Assembly (NCBI GenBank): GCA_963789885.1
Contig: CAWBNB010000021.1
Coordinates: forward strand, 62,001 to 126,000
Direction: 5' to 3'
Source: DATEDA01 sp963789885
GTDB lineage: Bacteria; Pseudomonadota; Gammaproteobacteria; Burkholderiales; SG8-39
DNA length: 64,000 nucleotides
In this document: piece after piece, positions 32,993-42,809 of the stretch
Position numbering within the stretch: the stretch's first letter is position 1
How the letters are laid out: each line of letters starts with the position of its first letter
Notes under the pieces: generated by a model
The model's input: the letters and a program-made list of their open reading frames with translations, nothing else
What the model was told of the DNA's origin: nothing
Database searches by the model: none
Position numbers and translations under genes: made by a program

Positions 32993-33889
32993 ATGACCGA
33001 AGCGTTCCCGATCGTCGACGCCCACCAGCATTTCTGGGACCCGCGGGTGAATTACCACCCATGGCTCTGCGACGAGCCGCCGATCCCGTTCCGCTACGGC
33101 GACTACCGTGCGCTTCGCCGTCCTTACCTGCCAGCCGATTATCTATCGAATGCGGGGCCTTGCCACATCATCGCTACGGTCTACGTCGAAACGGAGTGGG
33201 ATCCGCGCGACCCCATCGGCGAGATGAATTACGTCGAAGGGATGCGTCGGGAGGCCGGCCTCCCGACGGTCGCGGTCGCCCAGGCCTGGCTCGATCGCGA
33301 CGACGTCGCCGCCGTCCTCGAACGCCAGGCGGCGTTCCCGTTCGTCCGCAGTATTCGTCACAAGCCGCGGGCAAACCTTTCGCCCGCAGACGGTGCGCCG
33401 GGCGGTATGACCGACCCGCGGTGGGGCGCGGGCTTCGCGCTGCTCGGGCGGAACGGCCTGCGGTTCGATCTGCAGACGCCGTGGTGGCACCTGCCCGAGG
33501 CCGCCGCGCTGGCTCGCCGGTTCCCGCAAACGACAATCATCCTGAATCATACGGGGCTGCCGTCGGATCGCAGCCCCGATGGCATCGCGGGATGGCGACG
33601 CGCCATGGCGACGCTCGCCGCTTGCCCGAATGCGGCGGTCAAGATCTCCGGTCTCGGCGTTCCGGGCACACCCTGGACGGTGGCGGCGAATCGCGAGATC
33701 GTCCTGACGACGATCGATCTCTTCGGCGTCGACCGGTGCATGTTCGCGAGCAACTTCCCGGTGGACGGTCTGTGCGGCACGTTCGACGCGATCTTCTCGG
33801 GGTTCCGGGAGATGGTGCGGGATTTCACGCCCGGCGAGCGAGCGCAGCTCTTCCACGACAACGCGGTGCGCATTTACGGCATGGAGTGA
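32993..33889 (+). CDS. Amidohydrolase_2-family lactonase/hydrolase
   Basis: This 298-residue protein is a TIM-barrel amidohydrolase of the 2-pyrone-4,6-dicarboxylate lactonase/fuconolactonase type. It has the N-terminal H-x-H motif (VDAHQHFWDP, then NYHPWLCDEP), the VYVETEWDP strand, ILNHTGLP with a ligand His, and FASNFPVDGL with a conserved late-barrel stretch. It probably hydrolyses a lactone or a related cyclic ester. The next gene, a beta-hydroxyacid dehydrogenase, starts three bases after its stop, so the pair likely performs consecutive steps. Confidence 0.9.
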   Translation: MTEAFPIVDAHQHFWDPRVNYHPWLCDEPPIPFRYGDYRALRRPYLPADYLSNAGPCHIIATVYVETEWDPRDPIGEMNYVEGMRREAGLPTVAVAQAWLDRDDVAAVLERQAAFPFVRSIRHKPRANLSPADGAPGGMTDPRWGAGFALLGRNGLRFDLQTPWWHLPEAAALARRFPQTTIILNHTGLPSDRSPDGIAGWRRAMATLAACPNAAVKISGLGVPGTPWTVAANREIVLTTIDLFGVDRCMFASNFPVDGLCGTFDAIFSGFREMVRDFTPGERAQLFHDNAVRIYGME

Positions 33890-33892
33890 CAA

Positions 33893-34768
33893 ATGACGGC
33901 CAAACCCAGCCTCGGCTACGTCGGCGTCGGCCTGATGGGCCTGCCGATGGTGAAACGGCTCCGCTCGCTCGGCTACGCGGTGCGGACGTACGACATCGTC
34001 ACTGACCGGGTCGAAGCGGCGCGCGCGGCCGGTGCCGTTCCGGCCCGATCGCCGGCGGACGCCGCGACCGGGGCGGACCTCGTCCTCCTCAACCTGCCGA
34101 CGACCGAGGCGGTGGAGCAGGCGGTGTTCGGCGACGGCGGCGTCGCATCGACCGTACGCCCGCCGCAACTCGTGATCGACTTCTCCACGATCAAGGTCGA
34201 GAAGTGCAAGACGTTCGCCGCCAAGCTGCGCGAGAAAGCCGGCGTGGGCTGGATCGACGCCCCGGTCTCCGGCGGACCGCCGGCCTCGGGCTCGGGCTCG
34301 CTCACGATCATGGCGGGCGGCGAGTCGGCCGACATCGAGCGGGCGCGAGCGTTCTTCGCCGACGTCGCCGGACGCTTCACGCACATGGGGCCGACCGGCA
34401 GCGGCATGGTGGCGAAGATGCTGAACCAGCTCATCGTCGGCTGCGGCTACGCGGTGATGGCGGAGGCGGCGGTGCTCGCGGCGGCCGCCGGGATCGACGC
34501 CTCGCGGCTGCCCGAGTGCCTCGGCGGCGGTCACGCCGACGGGTCGCTGCTGCAGCGGATCTATCCGCGGATGGTGAAGCGCGACTTCGCGCCGCAGGGC
34601 TATGCGCGGCAGCTCCTCAAGGACCTCGAGATGGTGAACGAGTTCGCCGGTGGCATGAAGGCGCCGACACCGATGATGGGCGAAGCGCTGTCGCTCTACC
34701 GGATGCTGGTTCATCTCGGCCATTCGGAGCTCGACGCCATCGCGGTGCTCAAGCTCTACGAGCGCTAG
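33893..34768 (+). CDS. 3-hydroxyisobutyrate-dehydrogenase-family oxidoreductase
   Basis: This 291-residue NAD(P)-dependent enzyme has the N-terminal Rossmann motif GYVGVGLMGLPMVKRLRSLG, the substrate-binding signature DAPVSGGPPASGSGSLTIMAGG, and the catalytic Lys in GSGMVAKMLNQLIVG. It oxidises a beta-hydroxyacid or reduces the corresponding semialdehyde. Coupled to the amidohydrolase gene three bases upstream, it could process the hydroxyacid released by lactone opening. Length and motifs are complete. Confidence 0.93.
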   Translation: MTAKPSLGYVGVGLMGLPMVKRLRSLGYAVRTYDIVTDRVEAARAAGAVPARSPADAATGADLVLLNLPTTEAVEQAVFGDGGVASTVRPPQLVIDFSTIKVEKCKTFAAKLREKAGVGWIDAPVSGGPPASGSGSLTIMAGGESADIERARAFFADVAGRFTHMGPTGSGMVAKMLNQLIVGCGYAVMAEAAVLAAAAGIDASRLPECLGGGHADGSLLQRIYPRMVKRDFAPQGYARQLLKDLEMVNEFAGGMKAPTPMMGEALSLYRMLVHLGHSELDAIAVLKLYER

Positions 34769-34823
34769 CCAGGCGTCGCGGAGCAACTCGGTCGCAGAGC
34801 GGGGGGGGCGTAGCGCGACCGGC

Positions 34824-34853
34824 GGAAAAAAACGGCGGCCTCGGGCCGCCGTT
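34824..34853 (-). terminator. Intrinsic terminator of the beta-propeller gene
   Basis: On the minus strand AACGGCGGCC and GGCCGCCGTT form a perfect 10-bp stem with a 3-base loop, followed by a run of T residues. It lies 34 bases after the beta-propeller stop and also between convergent genes, so it may work in both directions. Confidence 0.85.
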
Positions 34854-34886
34854 GCTCCATGAGTGAAGGCGCTGCCGATCGCCGCC

Positions 34887-36243
34887 TCAGTCGTCGTGCT
34901 TCTGCTTCGGCTCGCCGAACACCGCGACGCAGCCGTTCAGGCAGTTCGGGAAGACGTTATTGGTCGGTAGCGGCACGAACGCGTGATTGTTGTGCGGATC
35001 GGCCGCGACTGAGTGGGCGGATCCGGCCTGCGGGCTCGCGGACGGGGTGGTGGCCTGATTGACCGTCGGCACGAGCTGCAGCAGCTTCTGGCTCTTCGCG
35101 TCGATCACGCCGAGCACCGGGCCGCCGGGCTGGGCGCGCGCGGCGAGGTAGTAGCGCCCGTCGCCGGGGTTGAACCAGACCTCGTCGTTGCCGGTGATTC
35201 CCTTCACCGTCCTGTCGATCGAGCCGTTCTTCGCGTCCATGATGATCGAAACGGGTGCGGCGGTCGTGGCCGTCGGCTTCGTGAGCGGATTCGCGAGACT
35301 CCATGCGTCCCCGGCGGTGTCGAAGGTCACGCTACAACCCAGCAGCAGATCCTGCTTCGGTCCGACGGTGAGACCGGCGGGCTGGCAGTTCTTCACCGGG
35401 AAGAGGGCCTCCACCGCGCCGCTGCTCGGGTTGATCCGAGCAACCGCTCCGAGCGGCCCCGTCCCGCCCGGCCCGTTCAGCTCGGGGATCGAGATGTAGA
35501 ACCTGCCCGTGCCTGGTTCCCATACCGGTTGTTCTGCGCCATTCGTCGCGTTGATGCCGCTCGGGAAGGCGCCGCCCGGACTGCCGGCGAACACGATCTT
35601 CTTCTTGATGGACAGCGCACCGGTGTTCGGATCGACCTTGATCAGCGTGGCGAACGGCGGATTGTCGGCGTTGTTCACTGCGAGCAGCAGCCCGTCCTTC
35701 GCGTCGTACGCCATCTCATCAGCGCGGTTCTCGCCGCCGGTGCTGAGGTCGGCCACGGTCTTTTTGGTGTTGAGGTCGATGGTGACCACCCTGCTCGGAT
35801 AATCGCTCGCGAAGAGCCAGCGCCCGGACACCACCACGCCGTTGGGGCCGGAGGTGTCGTTGTTGCCGCTCGCCCCGGCGAAAGGCGGCGTCGCCGGAAT
35901 CTGGTCCACTACCGTGTTCGTCCGGGTGTCGATGACGTCGATCGCCTTGTTGGAGCGATCGGCGAGGAAGTACCGTCGCGTTTTCCCGTCGACCCAGCTG
36001 ATGTCGAACGTCTTCATCGCCGTGCCGGGAATCGGAATGGTCGTGAGCAGCTTGACCGCCCCGCTGCTCCGGTGATCACCGTCATCATCCCAGGCGAGAG
36101 CGACGCTTGTGCAGAGTCCGACCGCGAGCGCGAGCGGCACGGCAATTCGCAGCCCTCGCCTGCGCGCTGCGGCGACAGTACCTTGGGGTAGGGGATGCTG
36201 CGACAGTGCAGAAGAAGCGTTGTTCTTCGGATTGCGTCTTCAT
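34887..36243 (-). CDS. Secreted beta-propeller (YncE-like) protein, N-terminal frameshift
   Basis: About 450 residues with repeated propeller blades (KTFDISWVDGKTRRYFLADR, NKAIDVIDTRTNTVVDQIP, PNGVVVSGRWLFASDYPSRV) and a hydrophobic export segment LALAVGLCTSVALAW. An ideal ribosome-binding site (AAGGAGGAC) precedes an ATG at 36241-36243 that is in another frame. Removing one base among 36235-36240 joins MK to RNPKNNASSALSQ and onward to the export segment, giving a normal secreted protein. Without that correction the only in-frame start is a GTG at 36140. Function unknown; such proteins often bind metals or quinones. It follows the sensor-kinase gene on the same strand. Confidence 0.75.
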
Positions 36244-36500
36244 GACTCTGTGTCCTCCTTGGACGCCTCGCGTCTGCACTCGCGCGCGAGTGCAGCTGCG
36301 GGCGGTTAAGCACGGGAACTTTCACTTGCTTCCCACTCGGCGTCGAAGAACCGAAGTCTCGGCTTGGAGGAGGAGCGCGTGCCGAGTCGGCTGATGATAG
36401 CGCCGCACATGTGTCGTGTGCGTGAATCGCCGGCTCAGCGGCAGGCGCGTAACGCTTGTTTGCAATCGCGCGTCCGGCGGATGATGACAATCACGAAAGC

Positions 36501-36518
36501 TTTTCAGCTTCGATTCAG
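36501..36518 (-). promoter_or_regulatory. Second response-regulator-like direct repeat, upstream of the beta-propeller gene
   Basis: On the minus strand CTGAATC-GAAG-CTGAAAA repeats a heptamer with an 11-bp period, closely matching the CTGAATG-CAAT-CTGAATG repeat before the response-regulator gene (38776-38793). The 36244-36578 gap between the kinase and propeller genes otherwise contains no gene. The site suggests that the response regulator also controls the propeller gene. Confidence 0.45.
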
Positions 36519-36578
36519 GAAGCAGCCGCCGCGTTAAGCCTCGAGTCAGGAAAGGACCGGCCGACCCGAGACCGACAT

Positions 36579-38085
36579 TCAGCGATCCGCGCCTTTGGCC
36601 CCAGCCGGATGGGGGCAGGTCTCGCCCGATTCGCCTTGCGCCATACGCTCTGGTCGCTCGTCGGATGCGCGTTGAACGCGCGTCGAGGAGCGCTCGAGCT
36701 CGGCTGGGGCGGGGCGACGGAAGCGCACGCGGAATCGGCACCCCGGTCCTCCGGCAATGTCGAGCAACACCTGCGCCTCGTGCTGGTCGGCGATCTCCTT
36801 CACGATCGCGAGGCCCAGACCGGCGCCGTGAGCGGCGGACGAATCGGCGCGACGGAAGCGCCGGAAGATCGTTTCCCGATCCTCGGGCGGGATCCCGGGG
36901 CCATCGTCGGCGACACCAAGGACGATCGCATCGGCCTCCTCGACGACCGAGACCGTCGCTCGGTCGCCGGCACATCCGTAGCGAATCGCGTTGTCGACGA
37001 GGTTGGCGACCAGTTCCCGGAGCAGCAGCCGGTTCCCGATGACGTAAGCGCCGTCGGCGATCCCCTCGTAGCCGAAGTCGATGCGGCGGTCGATTGCCCG
37101 CGGCAGGTAGCGCCCGATGATCGACTGGGCGACCTCGGCGAGATCGACCGGCTCGCCCGTCTCGATCAATTCCCGCGCCTCGGCTCGAGAGAGCGTCAGC
37201 ATCTGCTCGATGAGATGCCCCGCCCGGGCGGCGGATTCGTCGATTTCCTGGACGTGTACGCGCACGGCCGGCGGCGGGTCCTTCTTCAACGCGAGCTGCG
37301 CCTGCAACCGCAGCCCGGAGATCGGCGTCCGCAGCTGGTGTGCGGCATTGGCGATGAATCGCCGCTGCGAGTCGATCGAGTCCGAAACGCGGCTCATCAT
37401 GCGGTTGATCGAGGTGATCAATCCCCGCACCTCTTCCGGCGCCCCGTCCGTGTTGAGCGGAGTGAGGTTGGTGCCGGAGCGCTCGGCCGCCTCTGCCTCG
37501 AGGAGCCGCAACGGCGCGAGGGCGCGGCCGATCCCTTGCCAAACCAGTAGGACCGCCACGGCGATGATCGCCGCGACCAGCAGGACCGTCGCCCCCAGGA
37601 TCTGCCGGGCCATGCTGTTCCGCTTGCCGAGCGTCTCCGCGACCTCGACCAACGCGGGCACGTCCTCAATGTCGATGAGGTACGTGGCGTACGCCACGCG
37701 GAAGGGCGTGGGACCGACCTGCGCGTCGCGAAAGCCGGGCTGGCCCGGGACGGGCGGCTCCTCCGGCGGGGGACCCAGGTCGCCGTTGGCCACGATGACT
37801 TCTCCGCTGCGCAGGTCGATGACGCGGAAGAGAACCTGCTCGCCGGCGCTCGCGGTGAGAAGCTTCCGCCCCTCCGGCGGCAGGTCCACCTGGAGCGCGT
37901 TCTTGCGAAGCGCGACTTGCCCTGCCAAGGGCAACGACGCTGTCGAGGAGCGCGCGGTCGTAGGCGAGCGTGGCGTAGCGGTTGCCCAGCCCGTAGGCGG
38001 GGATCAGGCCGATCAGGCCGATGACCGCCAACGCCGGGATCAGCCGCCGGATGAGTCCCCGTCGGAGGGATTCGCTGGCCGGCAC
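36579..38085 (-). CDS. TctE/QseC-type sensor histidine kinase, frameshifted
   Basis: The kinase of a two-component system, about 501 residues when one base is removed. It has an N-terminal helix (LIRRLIPALAVIGLIGLIPA), a sensor-domain start YDRALLDSVVAL typical of the 2CSK_N domain, a second helix (ILGATVLLVAAIIAVAVLLV), then HAMP, the phospho-acceptor His in AAHQLRTPISGL (about residue 249), and ATPase boxes NLVDNAIRYG, DDGPGI and GAGLGLAIV. At 37927-37928 TT on the minus strand should be a single T: GTTGCCCTGGCAGGG restores VVALAGQVALRKN. As given, the N-terminus and catalytic part are in different frames. Start is GTG at 38085, just after the regulator stop. Confidence 0.85.
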
Positions 38086-38092
38086 GAGTGCG

Positions 38093-38761
38093 TCACTCCT
38101 CGCGAGGAGTCTCGCGGAGCACGTAGCCCAGCCCTCGCACGGTGCGAACCTCCAGCCCCGCGGGCGCGAGCTTCCGCCGCAGGCGGTGGACGTAGACCTC
38201 GACCAGATTGTCGCCGCCGGCGGCGTCGGCATGGCCAAGTCGCCGCGCGAGCTCCGCCTTCCCGGCGATCCTCCCGGGCACGTGAAGAAGGCATTCGAGG
38301 ATCGCGGTCTCGTGCTCGGTGAGAAGGAGATTCGACCCGCCGATTCTTCCCTGGCGGGTCTCCAGGCACCATTCGAGCGTGCCGAGCTGCCGCGAAGCGC
38401 CTTGACCCCGCCGCAGCAGGGCGCGAACGCGCGCCTCGAACTCCGACAATTCGAAGGGCTTGGACAGATAATCGTCGGCGCCGGTATCGAGCCCCTTCAC
38501 GCGATCCTCAGTCCGGTCGCGCGCGCTGACGATCAGCACCGGCGTCGTCTTCCTGCGCCGGCGCAGCCGCTCGAGAAGGGCCAGCCCGTCGAGTCGCGGC
38601 AGCCCGAGGTCGAGCACGACGAGATCGAAGAGCTCGGCCGTCAGCAACGTATCGGCGTGGGAGCCGTCGCCGGCGACGACCGCTTGATGGCCGGCGATGC
38701 GGAGAGCGTCCTTTAGTCCGCGCTGCAACGTCGGGTCATCTTCGACCAAGAGTACCCGCAT
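38093..38761 (-). CDS. OmpR-family response regulator (TctD/QseB/PmrA type)
   Basis: This 222-residue regulator has a receiver domain with acidic pocket E7-D8-D9, phospho-acceptor D51 (VVLDLGLPRLDG) and K101 (YLSKPF). A winged-helix DNA-binding domain follows (LTEHETAILECLLHVPGRIA, VEVYVHRLRRKLAPAGLEVR, TVRGLGYVLRE). It is the partner of the kinase whose GTG start lies seven bases downstream. A direct repeat 15 bases upstream of its start looks like its own binding site, so autoregulation is likely. Confidence 0.95.
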   Translation of the reverse strand: MRVLLVEDDPTLQRGLKDALRIAGHQAVVAGDGSHADTLLTAELFDLVVLDLGLPRLDGLALLERLRRRRKTTPVLIVSARDRTEDRVKGLDTGADDYLSKPFELSEFEARVRALLRRGQGASRQLGTLEWCLETRQGRIGGSNLLLTEHETAILECLLHVPGRIAGKAELARRLGHADAAGGDNLVEVYVHRLRRKLAPAGLEVRTVRGLGYVLRETPREE

Positions 38762-38775
38762 CCGGACGCCCCTTC

Positions 38776-38793
38776 CATTCAGATTGCATTCAG
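38776..38793. promoter_or_regulatory. Direct repeat, probable response-regulator box
   Basis: Two perfect copies of CATTCAG (minus-strand CTGAATG) are spaced 4 bp apart, giving an 11-bp period, which places both on the same DNA face as expected for a tandem OmpR/PmrA/QseB-type dimer. It lies in the divergent region between the response-regulator gene and the PAP2 gene and may control both. Confidence 0.65.
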
Positions 38794-38901
38794 GTTAGGT
38801 CGATACGATGTCGCCCGTTCCTATCTTCACTCGCATGTCCGATCGGGGCAAGACCCCGGTCGCGCGGTCCGTCCGATCTCTTGAGCGAAGAGCGATCGAT
38901 T

Positions 38902-39531
38902 ATGCGGGGCACTCGAGGCGCCATGCTTTGCCTGGCTCTCGCCGGGTGCTTTCTGCTGCCGGCAGCATCGGTCGCAAGCTGCGGCTGGTCGGTGATCGAC
39001 CACAGGGTCGCGCAGGACGAATCGGGCATCTGGAACCCGAACGTCTACCGAAGCTTGTTCGTGACCCTCACGGCGGCGCAACTCGGGGGCGCGGCGTGGG
39101 AGGGCGCGGAAACGCGGTTCGGCAAGACCATGTGGCAGGGGGTCGACTCCCAGCTCGTTACGCTCGCGGGAACCGAGGCGATGAAATATTCCTTTCGCCG
39201 CGTGCGTCCGGCCAGCACCGACAACCCGTGCGAGTGGTTCCAGCACGGCAGCTACAGTTTCCCGAGCGGGGAGGCGTCGAGCGCCGCGGCGCTGGTCACG
39301 CCCTATGTGCTGGAGTACGGCAGCGAGTACCCGTGGACCTACGGCCTCGTGCTCCTGCCGCTCTACATCGGCGCGGCGCGGGTGAAGAACCAGGCGCACT
39401 GGCAGAGCGACGTCCTCGTGGGCTGGACCGTCGGCGGGCTCGCAGGGTGGTACGCACACAGCCGCGAGACCCCGCTTCTCGTCGAGATCCTGCCGCACGG
39501 CGCAGTGATCGGCCTGAAGACGCGGTTCTAG
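38902..39531 (+). CDS. PAP2-family membrane phosphatase, variant motif
   Basis: This 209-residue protein has an N-terminal signal or anchor (MRGTRGAMLCLALAGCFLLP) and the three PAP2 phosphatase motifs. These are K95-x6-R102-P103 (KYSFRRVRP), PSGE at 121-124 where most members have PSGH, and R160-x5-H166-x3-D170 (ARVKNQAHWQSD). It probably removes a phosphate from an undecaprenyl or lipid A-type lipid in the envelope. The His-to-Glu exchange removes the usual acid/base residue, although I recall this variant from related sequences. Divergent from the two-component genes, it is a likely target of that system, as in other lipid-A-modifying pairs. Confidence 0.83.
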   Translation: MRGTRGAMLCLALAGCFLLPAASVASCGWSVIDHRVAQDESGIWNPNVYRSLFVTLTAAQLGGAAWEGAETRFGKTMWQGVDSQLVTLAGTEAMKYSFRRVRPASTDNPCEWFQHGSYSFPSGEASSAAALVTPYVLEYGSEYPWTYGLVLLPLYIGAARVKNQAHWQSDVLVGWTVGGLAGWYAHSRETPLLVEILPHGAVIGLKTRF

Positions 39532-39776
39532 CAGGCTCCGTCACGCGCGTTCCGGCCGGGGCGGGCCGAGCCCGCGCGAGGACCGCCCTCGCGCCGCAGC
39601 GCGCGTTCCTGCGGGCCGGACCGTCGCGGTGTTCGACCCGATGATCGGGCTGGCGCCGCCGCCGAGGGCGCTCCCGCCCCCTCTTCGTCTCCGATCCCGA
39701 TGCACGACGTGCTGCGTGGGATGTGGCCATACTAGGTACCGTTGCTGGCGACACCTGCATTGGTCACACTCTTCCC

Positions 39777-41754
39777 ATGGCGATGACCGAAGGCACCGTG
39801 CTCTGGGCGCCCACGCGCGCCCGGGCGGAGGCGAGCGAGCTCGCGCGCTACATGCGCTGGCTCGCGGACACGAGGGGCCTGCGCTTCGACGACTACCAGG
39901 CGCTCCACCGGTGGTCGGTCGAGCGGCTCGAGGACTTCTGGGCGACGCTGTGGGACTTCCTCGGGGTTCGCGCCTCGACGCCGTATGGGCGGGTGCTCGA
40001 CGAGCACAGGATGCCGGGTGCGAAGTGGTTCGAGGGCTCGCGCCTCAACTACGCGGAGCACGCTTTCCTGCACGGCGTGGCGGGTCGGCCGGCGATCATC
40101 GCCCGGTCTGAAGCGCGCGGCGCGTCCGAAGTGTCGTGGACCGAGCTCGAGCGGCAAGTCGCTGCGATCGCCGCATCCTTGCGCGAGCTCGGCGTGAGGC
40201 CGGGCGACCGCGTCGCTTCCTACATGCCGAACATTCCCGAGACGGTCGCGGCCTTTCTCGCCGTGACGAGCCTCGGCGCGGTGTGGTCGAGCTGCTCGCC
40301 CGACATGGGCACCGGCGCGGTCGTGGACCGGTTCAAGCAGATCGAGCCGAAGGTGATGTTCGCCGTCGACGGGTATCGGTACGGCGGAAAACCCTTCGAC
40401 CGGCGCGCGGTTCTGGCCGAGATCGTGCGTGAGCTGCCGTCGCTGGAGCGCGTGATCTTCCTGCCGTATCTCGATCCCGCCGCCAAGCTCGACGGCCTGC
40501 CACGGGTGCTCCCGTGGGCGAGCGTCGTCGCGCGCGAGGCAAGGTGCGCGTTCGAGCAGGTCCCGTTCGACCATCCGCTCTGGATCGTCTATTCGTCCGG
40601 TACCACCGGCGTTCCGAAGGCGATCGTGCACGGCCACGGCGGGATCGTCATCGAGCATCTCAAGACGCTCCGCCTGCACAAGGACATGCGCGCCGGAGAC
40701 ACCTTCTTCTGGGTGTCGAGCACCGGATGGATCGTGTGGACACTGCTCGTGAGCGGGCTCCTCGGCGGCTGCACCATCGTGATGTTCGACGGCAACCCGG
40801 CGTATCCCGACGCCGGAGAAATCTGGCGACTTGTCGGCGAGACGCGCGCGGACCACTTCGGCTGCGGCGCGGCGCTCATCGGCGCCTCGATGAAGGCGGG
40901 CGTCGAGCCGGGGAAGGTCGCCGACTTGTCGCGGCTCCGCGTGATCAGCACCACCGGCTCGCCGCTGACCATCGATGCATACGAGTGGACTTACGCCCAC
41001 GTCAAACGCGATCTCTGGCTCGCATCGATCAGCGGCGGCACCGACATCGCCTGCGGCTTCGTCGCCGGCTGTCCGCTGCTTCCGGTCACTGCCGGCGAAA
41101 TCCAGTGCCGCTGCCTGGGCGTTGCCGTCGAGGCGTTCGACGAGAGCGGCCGCGCGGTGGTCGGCGAGGTCGGTGAGCTGGTGGTCACCGAGCCGATGCC
41201 GACGATGCCGCTCTATTTCTGGGACGATCCCGGCGAGCGCCGCTATCGCGAGAGCTACTTCGAGCTCTATCCCGGAAAGTGGCGGCACGGCGACTGGATC
41301 CGCTTCACCGATCGCGGCACCTCGGTGATCTACGGACGATCCGACACGACGATCAACCGGTTCGGTATCCGCATGGGGACGGCCGAGATCTACCGCGTGG
41401 TCGAAGAGTTGCCCGAGGTGCTCGACAGCCTGGTCGTCGATCTCGAGTATCTCGGCCGGAAGTCGTTCCTCCCGCTCTTCGTGGTGTTGCGACCGGGCTA
41501 CGTGCTCGACGATGCGCTCCGTGGGCGCATAAAGCAGCGAATCAAGACGGTCGCTTCGGCGCGCCACGTGCCCGACGAGATCTACGCGATCGCCGAGGTG
41601 CCGCGCACGCTCACCGGCAAGAAGATGGAGCTGCCCGGTGCGCAAGCTCCTGCTCGGCGCGCCGGTGGAGAAGACGGCGAGTCCCGACGCGATGGCGAAT
41701 CCCGGGAGCCTCGCGTTCTTCGTCGAGCTCGCGCGGCGGCTGAACTGCAGCTAG
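39777..41754 (+). CDS. aacS: Acetoacetyl-CoA synthetase, frameshift near the C-terminus
   Basis: This AMP-forming enzyme converts acetoacetate, ATP and CoA to acetoacetyl-CoA. The long acetoacetate-type N-terminus (MRWLADTRGLRFDDYQALHR, WFEGSRLNYAEH), the AMP-binding loop IVYSSGTTGVPKAIVHGHGG, and the hinge-lysine end TLTGKKMELP are clear. At 41637-41638 one extra G shifts the frame; without it the protein continues VRKLLLGAPVEKTASPDAM and ends AFFVELARRLNCS at 41754, about 658 residues. As given, the frame runs to 42257 antisense to the next gene. Its restored stop overlaps that of the convergent luciferase-like gene at a CTAG. Confidence 0.88.
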
Positions 41755-42713
41755 CTCTTCGGCACCAGCGGTATTACCTGCGCCGCGAAGCGCTCCATCG
41801 CGGAGAGCGACTCGGCGACCGTGGACCGGCCGAAGTTGAACAGCAGGTCGTTCACCCCCAGCGCGCGAAACGCAGCGATGTCGCGGGCGACGTCGGCATC
41901 GCTGCCCGTGAACGCTCGCCGCTGTCCGTCCTCGAGTTCGAGCGTCTGACCCTCCACGTACCAGGAGGCCCAGTAGGCGAGGGCGATGCTGTCCGGGTCG
42001 CGCTGTGCGCGCTTGGCTTCCTCGCGCAAGCCGGCGACCGCTTGCGCATAGCGCTCCACCGTATCGAGGGGATATTGCGGATTGGAGCCGATCGGGTACC
42101 AGGCGTCTCCCAGCGCCACCACGCGGCGCCGCGCCGCCGGGCTCTCGCCGCCGATCCACAATGGCGGGTGCGGCTTTTGCACCGGCTTCGGCAGGAAGCT
42201 GATGTCGGCGAAGCGAGCGTAGCGGCCCTCGAAGTGCGGATCGTCCTGCGTCCATAACGTCTTGAACGCACGCAGGTACTCGTCGGTGACCTTGCCGCGC
42301 TCGGCGAACGGCGGCGCACCCACCGCCTGGAACTCCTCGTCCATCCAGCCGGCGCCGACACCCACCACCACGCGTCCCTGCGACAGCACATCGATGGTGG
42401 CCAGCGCCTTGGCCGTGAACACCGGTGGCCGATGCGGCACGACCATCACCGACGTCAGCAGCCGGATCTTGCGGGTGGCGGCAGCGAGAAACGCGAGCAG
42501 CGCGAGCTGCTCCAGGCAGTCTCCGTCCGCAGCGCCCACCATCTTGCGTGCGGCGTTGTAGGGGTAGGGCGATGCGATATTGCGCGGGATCACGATGTGG
42601 TCCGACAGCGCGAGGTAGGCGAAGCCGAGCTCTTCTCCGCGCCTGGCGAGGGCGAGCACGCCTTCGCGGGTCGCGAGCGGGCCACGCGTCGGAATGCTGA
42701 AGCCGAAGTTCAT
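41751..42713 (-). CDS. LLM-class flavin/F420-type oxidoreductase
   Basis: This 320-residue TIM-barrel protein belongs to the luciferase-like monooxygenase superfamily: FGFSIPTRGPLATREGVLAL, YLALSDHIVIPRNI, VVVGVGAGWMDEEFQAVG, and PPLWIGGESPAARRRVVALG are typical of the branch often annotated as F420-dependent. Because betaproteobacteria seldom make F420, FMN may be the true cofactor. The substrate cannot be predicted. It converges with the acetoacetyl-CoA synthetase gene, sharing a CTAG at both stops. Confidence 0.9.
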   Translation of the reverse strand: MNFGFSIPTRGPLATREGVLALARRGEELGFAYLALSDHIVIPRNIASPYPYNAARKMVGAADGDCLEQLALLAFLAAATRKIRLLTSVMVVPHRPPVFTAKALATIDVLSQGRVVVGVGAGWMDEEFQAVGAPPFAERGKVTDEYLRAFKTLWTQDDPHFEGRYARFADISFLPKPVQKPHPPLWIGGESPAARRRVVALGDAWYPIGSNPQYPLDTVERYAQAVAGLREEAKRAQRDPDSIALAYWASWYVEGQTLELEDGQRRAFTGSDADVARDIAAFRALGVNDLLFNFGRSTVAESLSAMERFAAQVIPLVPKS

Positions 42714-42809
42714 GTGGGCAGGTCCGGAAGTGTTTCATCAAGGCGGATCCGGGCTAGTGTAGCTGCAGCTCGGATAGTTGGCGTCTTTCCCTGGGGGCGT
42801 GGCGCGCCG

